Shown here one piece after another: positions 26,847-35,898 of a stretch of DNA of 64,000 bases. Made by a program: the position numbers and the translations under genes. The stretch's first letter is position 1. Each line of letters begins with the position of its first letter. Source of the DNA: Frigidibacter albus (lineage in GTDB: Bacteria > Pseudomonadota > Alphaproteobacteria > Rhodobacterales > Rhodobacteraceae); contig NZ_JAAAUC010000012.1 in NCBI RefSeq assembly GCF_009908165.1, positions 62,001 to 126,000 on the forward strand. The letters are read 5' to 3'. The notes below the pieces were generated by a model, which did no database searches, was not told the DNA's origin, and saw nothing but the letters and a program-made list of their open reading frames with translations.

Positions 26847-26912
26847 TGCCCTTACAGGTAGCGTGGGATGCACATAACGCAAATTTGAGCCGCGTCAACT
26901 GCGCGCAGCAAA

Positions 26913-26933
26913 GGCCCCGCACATGGCGGGGCC
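26913..26933 (-). terminator. rho-independent terminator of hflX
   Basis: Perfect GGCCCCGC/GCGGGGCC arms with a 5-nt loop. On the - strand it is followed by TTTGCTG, 27 bp after the hflX stop. Confidence 0.7.
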
Positions 26934-26959
26934 CTGCGACGGTTTTGCAACGTCCGGGT

Positions 26960-28201
26960 TTACCCCGGGATCGCCTCATAGGCGGCGCGCTGGCGCGCGG
27001 TCCAGCGCACATGGATGCGGTGGCCGGTTTCCAGCTCTGTCTCCTCCAGCACCACGTTCTCGCGGTGCAGATAGGCGCGGGCGCGGCCCTCTTCGAAGCC
27101 AAGGTGCAGGACCACCTCGGTGCGCTCTTCGTCCAGCACCGAGCCGATGGCGGCCAGCAGCGCCTCCAGCCCGTCGCCGGTCAGGGCCGAGACGGCATGA
27201 ACCCCCGGCGTGCGGGCATCGGTGGCCAGCAAGGCGGCGCGGGTGTCTGGGCCCAGCATGTCGATCTTGTTCCAGACCTCGAACATCGGCACATCCTCGT
27301 CCACCCCCAGGCTTTCGAGGATCTCGCCGACATCCGCCGCCTGCTCCTCGGTCTCGGGATGGGCAATGTCGCGGACGTGCAGGATCAGGTCCGCCTCCAG
27401 CACCTCTTCGAGGGTGGCACGGAAGGCGGCGACCAGTTGCGTCGGCAGATCGGAGATGAAGCCCACGGTGTCGGACAGGATCACCTTCTTGCCCGACGGC
27501 AGCACCAGCCCGCGCATGGTCGGGTCCAGCGTGGCGAACAGCATGTCCTTGGCCAGAACCTCGGCCCCGGTCATCTTGTTGAACAGCGTCGATTTGCCGG
27601 CGTTGGTATAGCCGACCAGCGCCACCACCGGGAACGGCACCTTGCGGCGCGCGGCGCGGTGCAGCTCGCGGGTGCGCACCACCTTGCCAAGCTGGCGGCG
27701 GATCTTCACCACCTCCTCGTCGATGGCGCGGCGGTCAGCCTCGATCTGGGTCTCGCCGGGGCCGCCGACGAAGCCAAGCCCGCCGCGCTGGCGCTCAAGG
27801 TGGGTCCAGGCGCGCACCAGCCGCGTGCGCTGATAGTTCAGCGCCGCCAGTTCCACCTGCAGCACACCTTCCCGGGTGCGGGCGCGGTCGGCGAAGATTT
27901 CCAGGATCAGCCCGGTCCGGTCCAGAAGCTTGACCTTCCAGGCCTTTTCCAGATTGCGCTGCTGCACCGGGCTGACGGGGCCATCGACCAGCACGAGGTC
28001 GACCTCGGCCTCGGCCATGCGCGCCTTCAGCTCGTCAACCTTGCCGGTGCCGAACAGCAGGCCCGGCTGCGCCCGCGGCAGGCGCACGACTTCGGCCCCC
28101 ACCACCTCGAGGTCGGGCAACGCAATGGCCAGCGCAACGGCTTCGGCCAGTGCCAGTTCCGGCTCGCGCCGGGACCGCACATGGCCGGGACCGGACTTCA
28201 T
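26960..28201 (-). CDS. hflX: GTPase HflX
   Basis: 413 residues from ATG 28201. The N-terminal HflX domain (LLFGTGKVDELKARM; LNYQRTRLVRAWTHLERQRG with the GGPGETQIE linker) is followed by a G domain: G1 VGYTNAGKST, switch FATLDPT, G3 DTVGFI, G4 NKID. HflX binds the 50S subunit and splits stalled ribosomes. It follows hfq as in many proteobacteria. The frame is open upstream to a CTG at 28261 that overlaps the hfq stop (CTGA) and would add 20 residues ([20 protein letters not shown]). These look like the N-terminus of other alphaproteobacterial HflX proteins, so the true start may be this CTG. Confidence 0.95.
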   Translation of the reverse strand: MKSGPGHVRSRREPELALAEAVALAIALPDLEVVGAEVVRLPRAQPGLLFGTGKVDELKARMAEAEVDLVLVDGPVSPVQQRNLEKAWKVKLLDRTGLILEIFADRARTREGVLQVELAALNYQRTRLVRAWTHLERQRGGLGFVGGPGETQIEADRRAIDEEVVKIRRQLGKVVRTRELHRAARRKVPFPVVALVGYTNAGKSTLFNKMTGAEVLAKDMLFATLDPTMRGLVLPSGKKVILSDTVGFISDLPTQLVAAFRATLEEVLEADLILHVRDIAHPETEEQAADVGEILESLGVDEDVPMFEVWNKIDMLGPDTRAALLATDARTPGVHAVSALTGDGLEALLAAIGSVLDEERTEVVLHLGFEEGRARAYLHRENVVLEETELETGHRIHVRWTARQRAAYEAIPG

Positions 28202-28257
28202 GTCCGGATGCAGGACAAAGGCCCGTGTGGGCCGGTCCTTTACGATATTGAGATCGG

Positions 28258-28491
28258 TCAGTCTTCACCCTCGTACAGCGAGATCGCCTGGCCGGGCATG
28301 ATCGTGGAAATGGCATGCTTGTAGACCAGTTGCGACTGGCCATCCCGGCGAAGGAGCACGCAGAAATTGTCGAACCAGGTGATGACGCCCTGCAGCTTGA
28401 CACCGTTGATCAGGAAGATCGTCACCGGGACCTTGGTCTTGCGGACATGGTTGAGGAAGGCGTCCTGCAGGTTCTGTTTGTCGGCGGCCAT
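28258..28491 (-). CDS. hfq: RNA chaperone Hfq
   Basis: 77 residues starting [20 protein letters not shown]. Sm1 motif: [21 protein letters not shown]. Sm2: [10 protein letters not shown], with the usual YKHAIST. Hfq forms a hexameric ring that anneals small RNAs to mRNAs. Its short C-terminus ([11 protein letters not shown]) is typical of alphaproteobacteria. It lies between trkH and hflX in the conserved ntrYX-trkAH-hfq-hflX block. AAGG sits about 11 nt before the start. Confidence 0.98.
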   Translation of the reverse strand: MAADKQNLQDAFLNHVRKTKVPVTIFLINGVKLQGVITWFDNFCVLLRRDGQSQLVYKHAISTIMPGQAISLYEGED

Positions 28492-28699
28492 TCTTGTTTT
28501 GCCTTTTTTGCCTTGGGTTTCAGTCGCGCGTCTTGCCCCCCAGGGCTGCGGCAGCAGCAGCTGCAAGCCTGGATGGAACAAAGTATGATGCGGCTTTCCG
28601 GCAGTTTCCACCCGAAAATGTCCCGATGTGGCCATCTTGCCGCAGATGCAGCCATGAATGCTGCTTCTGCGCCGCAGTTTGCCGAGCGGTCGGCGGATG

Positions 28700-30271
28700 T
28701 CAGCCCCGCCACATCTCGGGGTTGAGCAGCGCGATGATCGCCAGCGTCTCGAGCCGCCCCAACACCATTGCCGCTGCAAGGATCACCTTGGCGGTCTCGC
28801 CAAGCGCCGCCCAGGCCAGCGGCACCTCGGCGGCAATCGCCGCCAGCGGGCCAGTGTTGGACAGCGCCGCGATGGTCAGCACCGTGGCGGGCGAGAAGCC
28901 AAGCCCGGTCAGCGTCAGCGCCAGCATCGTCACCGCGATCGACATGGCGAAGAGCGCGAAGAACACCCAGGCCACCTGCGCGCCCTGCCGGCGCATCCGC
29001 CGTGCCGCCGCGCCGCCGCCCCCGACCGAGTTGGGATGGACCAGCTTCTGCAACTCGCGCTCGCCGTGACGGTAGAGCGCATAGACCCGCAGCAGCTTGA
29101 CCCCGCCGGCCGTGGTGGCCACCCCGCCGCCGATGATGGCGAGGCCGGCCAGCACCAGCCCCGGCGTCGGCAGGCCGGACCAGAAGCGCGCATCGTCCCA
29201 GCCGGCGGATTCGAAGCCGGTGGTGGTCAGGAACGACAGCACCGTGAAGACCGCGCCCCAGGCGGCCTCGGTCGCGGCGGGAATATCCTCGACATCGTTC
29301 ACCTCGACCGCGCCGATCCAGTGGCGCAGGAACAGCACCGCCGGCACCGCCGCCATCAGCGCAAGGCCCATCCGGATCTCGGGGTCACGCATCAGCGGCA
29401 CTGGGCTCCAGCGGGTGCCGACAGCGGGCATCATGTGCCGTGACAGCGCCAGCAGCAGGAAGACGAAGATCAGCCCCTCGCCGACAAAGCCCGACTGCGC
29501 CCCCGCCAGCCCGCCCACCGGCGAGATGCCCGAGGTCGACATCACCGCCATCGCATGACAGACCGCCACCAGCGCCGTATCGCCCGCGATCAGCAGCGCC
29601 GACCACAGCACCAGCGTCAGCGCGCCATAGACGGGCATCAGCGCCAGCGTATGCCGCACCAGCCGGTCGCCGGTCTGGCTCGACCGCAGCGCGCGGCCCG
29701 GGCGGCGGGTTGCCGGGCCCGGCTGCCCCTGCCCCGCGGTGCGCGCCGATCCGCCGCCCGGCGCGGCGGCGCCGGCAGAACTGCCATCGCCCGTCACCTC
29801 GAAGCCGCCAAGGTTCATCGGCGCCAGCACCGCCACCCCCGCCACCAGCATGAAGAACCCACCAAGCCAGCCCACCAGCGCCCGCCACAGATGCACCGAA
29901 GGCGGCAAGCGGGAAGGCTCGAACAGCGTGGCGCCGGTGGTGGTCAGCGAGGACACCATCTCCCACCAGGCGTTGAAATAGCCGGTATCGCGCACCGCCT
30001 CGTTCATCGGCACCGCCAGCATCAATGGCAGCAGCACGAAGGCCCCCAGCATCGCCAGCAGGTGACTGCGCGCCGGATTGGCCGGGCGCCGCGCGGCCGA
30101 GGCGATGCCGATCAGCGCCGTCAGCACCAGGAACAGCACCGAGGGGAACAGGAAGGCCCGCGCCACGTCCCAATCGCGGATCGCCCAGGCGTGCAGCGCC
30201 GGCACCAGCATCGCCAGCGCCCCCACCCCCATCAGGATCACCAAGAGCGGCAGTTCGAGGATCTTGCCCAT
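28700..30271 (-). CDS. trkH: TrkH family potassium uptake protein
   Basis: 523 residues, a multi-pass membrane protein. Selectivity-filter repeats are visible: [11 protein letters not shown] (about 107), [24 protein letters not shown], and ALSNTGPLA near the end. The loop at about 160-205 is unusually Gly/Ala/Pro-rich. TrkH is the K+-conducting subunit and works with the NAD-binding regulator TrkA encoded 3 bp upstream. Length is normal. Confidence 0.95.
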   Translation of the reverse strand: MGKILELPLLVILMGVGALAMLVPALHAWAIRDWDVARAFLFPSVLFLVLTALIGIASAARRPANPARSHLLAMLGAFVLLPLMLAVPMNEAVRDTGYFNAWWEMVSSLTTTGATLFEPSRLPPSVHLWRALVGWLGGFFMLVAGVAVLAPMNLGGFEVTGDGSSAGAAAPGGGSARTAGQGQPGPATRRPGRALRSSQTGDRLVRHTLALMPVYGALTLVLWSALLIAGDTALVAVCHAMAVMSTSGISPVGGLAGAQSGFVGEGLIFVFLLLALSRHMMPAVGTRWSPVPLMRDPEIRMGLALMAAVPAVLFLRHWIGAVEVNDVEDIPAATEAAWGAVFTVLSFLTTTGFESAGWDDARFWSGLPTPGLVLAGLAIIGGGVATTAGGVKLLRVYALYRHGERELQKLVHPNSVGGGGAAARRMRRQGAQVAWVFFALFAMSIAVTMLALTLTGLGFSPATVLTIAALSNTGPLAAIAAEVPLAWAALGETAKVILAAAMVLGRLETLAIIALLNPEMWRG

Positions 30272-30274
30272 GGG

Positions 30275-31651
30275 CTAGAAGAAGTCGATCGAGACCTGCA
30301 GAAGGCGCTCGACCTCCGGCACGTCGCCCGCCATCACGAAGAGCAGGATCACGTTGCCCTCTTCGACCTTGGTATCGCCAAGCGGCTTGACCACCGTCTC
30401 GCCCTTCAGCAGCGCGCCGACCAGCACACCTTCGGGGAACTCGATGTCGCGGATCAGCCGGCCCGCGATCGGCGAGGTGGACAGCACCTGCGCCTCGATC
30501 ACCTCGGCCTCGGCATCGCCGATGGAGTAGATCTCGCGCACCCGGCCGTGCCGGATATGGCGCAGGATCGACGACACGGTGGTGGCGCGCGGGTTGATAT
30601 AGGCGTCGATGTCCAAGGGGCCCATCAGCGGCACCAGCGTCGGGTCATTGACCAGCGCAATCGCCATCGGGCAGCCGGCCTGCTTGGCGCGCACCGCGGC
30701 GAGGATGTTGGTTTTGTCATCATCCGTCACCACCAGCACCGCATCGGCGCGGTCGATATTGGCTTCCTGCAGGATGTCCATGTCCATCCCGTCGCCGTTC
30801 AGCACGATGGTCCGCTCCAGCGCATCCGCCGCGCGCTCGGCCTGCGCCCGGTCGCGCTCGATCACCTTGCAGCGGATCCGGTCGGTGCGCCGCTCCAGCG
30901 CGCGGGCCACCGCAAGCCCGACATTGCCGCCACCGATGATCACGATGCGCTCTTGCTTCTTGGTCGATTTTCCGAAGATCTCCAGCGTGCGGTTCGCATC
31001 CTCGACATGCGAGAAGACATAGACCTGATCGCCGGCATAAAGCTGGTCTTCCGCCTCGGGCGCGAACAGGCGCCCCTCGCGGCGCACCCCGGCGACGATG
31101 GCGCGCAGGGTCGAGAAAAGGTCGGTCAACTGCCGCAGCGAGGTGTTGAGGACCGGGCAATCCTCATCGAGCGCGATGCCCAGAAGCTGCACCCGCCCGC
31201 CCATGAAATGCTCGGTATCGAAGGTCGCGGGCGCTGCCAGCCGTTGCAACGCCGCCTCGGCCACCTCGCGCTCGGGGGAGATGACCACGTCGATGGGCAG
31301 ATGGTCGGTGCGGTAGAGGTCGGAATAGATCGCATCGAGATAGCTTTGCGCCCGTACCCGCGCGATCTTGCGGGTGATGCCGAAGACCGAATGGGCCACC
31401 TGGCAGGTGACCATGTTCACCTCGTCCGAATGGGTGGCGGCGATGATCAGGTCGGCGTCGCGCGCCCCCGCCCGCTCCAGCACGTCAGGGTAGGAGGCGA
31501 AGCCGGCCACGCCCTGCACGTCGAGCGTATCGGCCGCGCGGCGCACCAGCTCGGGGTTGCTGTCCACCACCGTGACGTCGTTCTTCTCGCCCGACAGGTG
31601 CCGCGCGATCTGCCAGCCGACCTGGCCCGCGCCGCAGATGATGATCTTCAT
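30275..31651 (-). CDS. trkA: Trk system potassium transport protein TrkA
   Basis: 458 residues. Two RCK_N (Rossmann) domains: MKIIICGAGQVGWQIARHLS at the start, and RIVIIGGGNVGLAVARALE at about 232. Each is followed by an RCK_C domain. TrkA gates TrkH in response to ATP/ADP and NAD(H). It is separated from trkH by 3 bp, so the pair is one operon. A long inverted repeat lies about 135-218 bp upstream, between ntrX and trkA. Confidence 0.97.
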   Translation of the reverse strand: MKIIICGAGQVGWQIARHLSGEKNDVTVVDSNPELVRRAADTLDVQGVAGFASYPDVLERAGARDADLIIAATHSDEVNMVTCQVAHSVFGITRKIARVRAQSYLDAIYSDLYRTDHLPIDVVISPEREVAEAALQRLAAPATFDTEHFMGGRVQLLGIALDEDCPVLNTSLRQLTDLFSTLRAIVAGVRREGRLFAPEAEDQLYAGDQVYVFSHVEDANRTLEIFGKSTKKQERIVIIGGGNVGLAVARALERRTDRIRCKVIERDRAQAERAADALERTIVLNGDGMDMDILQEANIDRADAVLVVTDDDKTNILAAVRAKQAGCPMAIALVNDPTLVPLMGPLDIDAYINPRATTVSSILRHIRHGRVREIYSIGDAEAEVIEAQVLSTSPIAGRLIRDIEFPEGVLVGALLKGETVVKPLGDTKVEEGNVILLFVMAGDVPEVERLLQVSIDFF

Positions 31652-31785
31652 GTGCCGGTCACTCCTGCCGCCGGAACTTGGGCGGGCTGATCCACTTGAT
31701 GGCGCGCGGCCCCGGAAAGGTCAACCGCGGCGGGACGGCGACGATGCGCTGCTAGAGGAGATCTTCAGAATTGCGGCCGCGGGCG

Positions 31786-31869
31786 AAATTCTGATGTGAC
31801 CGCCCCCGCCCGAAACGTATCTGGGGGGCGGGCTCGTGCGTGCCCACCTGGGCGGTCGCATCAGAATTT
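31786..31869. repeat. long inverted repeat between ntrX and trkA
   Basis: Arms of 19 bp at 31786-31804 (AAATTCTGATGTGACCGCC) and 31851-31869 (complement, one mismatch) with a 46-nt GC-rich loop. A third partial copy of the arm (CAGAATT) lies at 31766. It could end the ntr transcript, regulate trkA, or be a small MITE-like element. Confidence 0.6.
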
Positions 31870-31928
31870 GGAACCGTCCGGGTTGGCGGCGCCCCCCTTG
31901 CCCTGCGGCCCCGCGCCGGAAGAAAGGT

Positions 31929-33374
31929 CTACTCCCCGGCCGCCTCGTCCTCATCCTCGTCCAGATGCGCGATCCGCCCACCCGCCTTGGAGGTGGTGAC
32001 CACCCCCAGCGACTTCAGCTTGCGGTGCAGGGCCGAGCGTTCCATGCCGACGAAACTGGCGGTGCGGCTGATATTGCCGCCGAAACGGTTGATCTGGGTC
32101 AGCAGGTATTCCCGCTCGAACAGCTCGCGCGCCTCGCGCAGCGGCAGCGTCGCCAGCGCGCCGGCCAGCACCACGCGGCCCTCCTCGCTGCCCGGATCGG
32201 GGGCATGGCCGGGCAGTTCGCGCGCCTCGATCGGGCCATTGCCCTCGCCCAGGATCAGCGCGCGCTCGATCACGTTGCGCAGCTGGCGCACGTTGCCGGG
32301 CCAATGCATCGTCTGCATCAGCGCCTCGGCCTCGTCCGACAGCGCCCGCAGCGGCAGGCCCTGGCTGCGGTTGAACATGGCGATGAAGTGCCGGGCAAGC
32401 TCGGGGATATCCTCGCGCCGCTCGCTCAGCGGCGGCACCGGGATCGGCACCACGTTCAGCCGGTCGAACAGCTCTTGCCGGAAGCGCCCCGCGGCGATTT
32501 CCGCGGGCAGGTCGCGGGTGGTGGAGGAGATGACGCGCAGATCGACGCGCACCTTGTCGGACCCGCCGACGCGGGTGAACTGCTGCTCCACCAGCACCCG
32601 CAGGATCTTGGACTGGGTGCCGGGCGGCATGTCGGCCACCTCGTCGAAATAGACGATGCCGCCATGCGCCTGTTCCAGCAGGCCCTTTTCCACGCCGCGG
32701 TCCGGGCTTTCGCGCCCGAACAGCACGTCTTCCATCCGCTCGGGCTCGACCGAGGCCGAAGACACCGACACGAACGGCCCGCTCGCCCGGTTGGAATTGA
32801 CGTGGATGTAGCGCGCCGCGACTTCCTTGCCGGACCCCGGCTGCCCGGTCAGCATCACCCGCCCGTTCGACCGCGTGACCTTGTCGAGCTGCGCCTTGAG
32901 GCCGCGGAAAGCCGGCGAGCTCCCGATCATCTCGGACGAGGTCACATCGCGGCGGCGCAGGCTGGCATTCTCGCGCCGCAGCCGGCTGGTTTCCATCGCG
33001 CGGGTGATGACCACCATCAGCTGGTCGATGTTGAAGGGCTTCTCGATGAAGTCATAGGCGCCCTGCTTGATCGCGGCGACGGCGATCTCGATATTGCCAT
33101 GGCCCGAGATGATGACCACCGGCACATCGGGATTGTCGCGTTTCACCGATTTGAGGATGTCGATCCCGTCCATCCGGCTGTCCTTCAGCCAGATGTCGAG
33201 GATCATCAGCGCCGGCGGCTCGGCGTTGATCTGGGTCATGCACTCGTCGGAATTGGCGGCAAGGCGGGTGGTGAAACCCTCGTCGCGCAGGATATCCGAG
33301 ATCAGCTCGCGGATGTCGCGCTCGTCATCCACGATCAGGATATCGCCCATCTTGCTGTCGCGGTTCGGGGTCAT
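31929..33374 (-). CDS. ntrX: nitrogen regulation response regulator NtrX
   Basis: 481 residues. Receiver domain with DD at 16-17 and phospho-acceptor Asp about 60 (LMILDIWLKD); AAA+ domain with Walker A GQPGSGKE and Walker B GGIVYFDEVADMPP; Fis-type HTH near the C-terminus (ISRTASFVGMERSALHRKLKSLG). The sigma54-contacting GAFTGA loop is missing; the region reads LFGRESPDRGVEKG. Start at 33374 (GGAG 8 nt upstream) overlaps the ntrY stop by 4 bp. NtrYX responds to nitrogen and redox signals in alphaproteobacteria and influences respiratory and cell-envelope genes. Confidence 0.95.
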   Translation of the reverse strand: MTPNRDSKMGDILIVDDERDIRELISDILRDEGFTTRLAANSDECMTQINAEPPALMILDIWLKDSRMDGIDILKSVKRDNPDVPVVIISGHGNIEIAVAAIKQGAYDFIEKPFNIDQLMVVITRAMETSRLRRENASLRRRDVTSSEMIGSSPAFRGLKAQLDKVTRSNGRVMLTGQPGSGKEVAARYIHVNSNRASGPFVSVSSASVEPERMEDVLFGRESPDRGVEKGLLEQAHGGIVYFDEVADMPPGTQSKILRVLVEQQFTRVGGSDKVRVDLRVISSTTRDLPAEIAAGRFRQELFDRLNVVPIPVPPLSERREDIPELARHFIAMFNRSQGLPLRALSDEAEALMQTMHWPGNVRQLRNVIERALILGEGNGPIEARELPGHAPDPGSEEGRVVLAGALATLPLREARELFEREYLLTQINRFGGNISRTASFVGMERSALHRKLKSLGVVTTSKAGGRIAHLDEDEDEAAGE

Positions 33375-35764
33375 GATTGCGTCTCCGGGTCTGGGGCAGA
33401 GGTATCGGGGGCAGAGGTATCGGATGGGGTCTGCGGGTCATGCGGGGCGGCGTCGCGGATGCCGCGGCCGGCGCGGGCGCGGGGCAGCCGTATCTCGGCC
33501 AGCGCGCCCCGGTGGGCGCCGGGGGCAAAGGCCGGCGCGTCGGTCAGGGTCAGGCTGCCGCCATGTTCCTCGACGATCTTCTTGACGATGGGAAGGCCGA
33601 GCCCGGTGCCCTTGGCGCGTGTCGTGACGTAAGGTTCGAACAGCCGCGCCCGGTCGGCGGGCAGGCCGGCACCATTGTCCATGATGCGCAGGATGATCTG
33701 TTCGGGCATCTCTGTCATGCTGACGCGCACCTCGGGCTCGTAGCCTTCGGGGGCGCCGTTTTCCACAAGCGTTTCAACGGCTTCTCCGGCGTTCTTAACA
33801 AGGTTCGTCACCGCCTGCCCGATCATCGTTGCATCAAGCTCCACCATCACCGGCCCGGCGGGCAGGTCGGCCACCAGCCTTGCCCCGTGTAGCGCGCCTT
33901 CCTGCAAAGCCACAGCATCGCGCATCAGCTTCGCAAGATCGTGATCGCGCCGGTCCGGCTCCGGCATCCGGGCAAAGCGGCTGAATTCATCGACGATGCG
34001 GCGGAGATCGCCGGTCTGGCGCACGATGACGTCGACCATCTGCCCCAGAGCCTCGGCATCCTCTTCCTCCATCGTGCGCCCGAACTTGCGGCGGATGCGC
34101 TCGGCCGACAGCTGGATCGGGGTCAGCGGGTTCTTGATCTCATGCGCGATCCGCCGCGCCACATCGCCCCAGGCCGCCATCCGCTGCGCGCTGACCAGCT
34201 CGGTCACGTCGTCGAAGGCGACCACATAGCCCTCCAGCCGCCCGTCCGCCCCGCGGCGCATGGCCATGCGGACCAGCAGGCTTTCCAGCCGCCCCTCGCG
34301 GCTGAGGCGGATTTCCTCCTGCACCGTCTCACCCAGCCCCTCGCGCAGCCGCGCCAGCAGGCCCTCGAACTCGGGCACCGTCTCTCCCAGCGGGCCCTCA
34401 TGCGGCAGGCCGGGGTCCAGCGCCAGCAGGCGGATCGCCGAGCGGTTCAGAAAGTCGATCCGCCCGCCCGCATCCAGCCCGATCACGCCAGAGGTGACGG
34501 ACCCCAGCACGGAATCGAACAGCCGCCGCCGTTCTTCGGTCTGGTGGTGGCTGGCGACCAGCGCCCCGCGCTGGCCCTTCAGCTGGCGCGCCATCTGGTT
34601 GAAGATCCGGCCCAGCATCGCGATCTCGTCGTCGCCGCGCTCCTCGATCACCTGCACGTCGAAATTTCCGGCCCCGATCTGCTGGGCGGCGCCCGCCAGC
34701 CGCCCGACCGGGCGCGACAGCCGTTCCGCGAACCACAGCCCCAGCCAGACGGCGGCGAGGATCAGGATCAGCGCGAAGGCGAGATACAGCAGCGAGAATT
34801 CGAACAGCACCCGGCCCCGGTCGGATTCCAGCTGCCGGTACAGCTGCACGGTCTTGCGGGTTTCATCCAGCAGGCTGAGGATTTCGCCATCGACATTGCG
34901 CGAAACATAGAGGTAGCGGTCGGCATAGGCCTCGAGCCGGACCAGCGCCCGGAATTCGTTGCTGTCCCAGTCCTGGATCACCACCGTCTCGCCGGTGGCG
35001 GCGATGGCAAGGTCGGCGGCGCCCGGCAGTTCGTAATCGAACAGGTAGCTGCGCTCGCCCCGCGCCCGGATCTCGCCGCCGCCGTCAATCACATAGGCCT
35101 CGCGCAACCCGCGCTGGATCTGGGCCTGGCCTTGCGTGAGCAGCTGGCGCAGGTCGCTGTCGGCGATGAAGAAGGCCGCCTGCCGCGCGACGTTGAGGTA
35201 GCCGGCCAGCGCCTCGGCATCGGTGACAAGGTCGGTGCGGTGCTCGGCCTCATAGGCCTCGGCGGCGGCGAGGGAAGATCCCAGCACCTGGCGCACCCGG
35301 TCGGAAAACCAGCCCTCGAGCCCGATATTCACCGTCAGCCCGGCGAACACCGCAACAAGGATGGTCGGCACCAGCGCCATCCCGGCGAACACCCCCGTCA
35401 GCCGCAGATGCAGCCGCGATCCGGCGGAATGGGCGCGGCGGGCGGCGACCATGCGCGCCAGCCGCGCAAAGACCAGCCCGGCCACCAGCAGGATATAGAC
35501 GAGGTCGGCGAGGATGACGGCGCGCAAGCCGAAGGACGAGGCGCCCTGATCGAACGGCCCCAGTGCCATGAAGGTCCCGAAGGCCAGAACCGGGCCAAGA
35601 AGGACAAGCCCGATCGTCGCGATGTTCTGCACCCGCTTCAGCCGGCGCAGGCGCGCCAGCCGCTCCCAGGACGGCCGCGCACTGGCCTTGCCCGGTGCAG
35701 GCTTGCGCGCCGCAGCCAGCGCCGCAGGCGCGGCGCCTTTGCCAGACAGGTCCTCGTCCGTCAC
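33371..35764 (-). CDS. ntrY: sensor histidine kinase NtrY
   Basis: 797 residues from a GTG start. N-terminal membrane helices flank a periplasmic segment. HAMP (about 335-390), PAS (about 400-500), HisKA with the H-box IAHEIKNPLTPIQLSAERIR, and HATPase_c (DNGAGLPADRAR; TKGTGLGLPIVKKIVEEHGG) follow. It phosphorylates NtrX, encoded next with a 4-bp overlap. It begins 134 bp after ntrC. No canonical Shine-Dalgarno precedes the GTG, so the start is less certain than the gene. Confidence 0.95.
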   Translation of the reverse strand: MTDEDLSGKGAAPAALAAARKPAPGKASARPSWERLARLRRLKRVQNIATIGLVLLGPVLAFGTFMALGPFDQGASSFGLRAVILADLVYILLVAGLVFARLARMVAARRAHSAGSRLHLRLTGVFAGMALVPTILVAVFAGLTVNIGLEGWFSDRVRQVLGSSLAAAEAYEAEHRTDLVTDAEALAGYLNVARQAAFFIADSDLRQLLTQGQAQIQRGLREAYVIDGGGEIRARGERSYLFDYELPGAADLAIAATGETVVIQDWDSNEFRALVRLEAYADRYLYVSRNVDGEILSLLDETRKTVQLYRQLESDRGRVLFEFSLLYLAFALILILAAVWLGLWFAERLSRPVGRLAGAAQQIGAGNFDVQVIEERGDDEIAMLGRIFNQMARQLKGQRGALVASHHQTEERRRLFDSVLGSVTSGVIGLDAGGRIDFLNRSAIRLLALDPGLPHEGPLGETVPEFEGLLARLREGLGETVQEEIRLSREGRLESLLVRMAMRRGADGRLEGYVVAFDDVTELVSAQRMAAWGDVARRIAHEIKNPLTPIQLSAERIRRKFGRTMEEEDAEALGQMVDVIVRQTGDLRRIVDEFSRFARMPEPDRRDHDLAKLMRDAVALQEGALHGARLVADLPAGPVMVELDATMIGQAVTNLVKNAGEAVETLVENGAPEGYEPEVRVSMTEMPEQIILRIMDNGAGLPADRARLFEPYVTTRAKGTGLGLPIVKKIVEEHGGSLTLTDAPAFAPGAHRGALAEIRLPRARAGRGIRDAAPHDPQTPSDTSAPDTSAPDPETQS

Positions 35765-35898
35765 GCTGTTGCCGTCATGATCTTGCCGTCACGCTGGGTG
35801 CCTCGCGCCTCTGCTCCACAGCCCCTCGGGGCGCGGCCGCGGCCCTGCCGGAATGGCGGCGCCACTGGCGCCTGCGGGCCACAGATGCTGTGGCGCTT

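Noticed and set aside
26684-26880. yybP-ykoY manganese riboswitch upstream of the TerC-family gene
   Set aside because: The conserved loop sequences of that riboswitch could not be found on the - strand, although hairpins are present.
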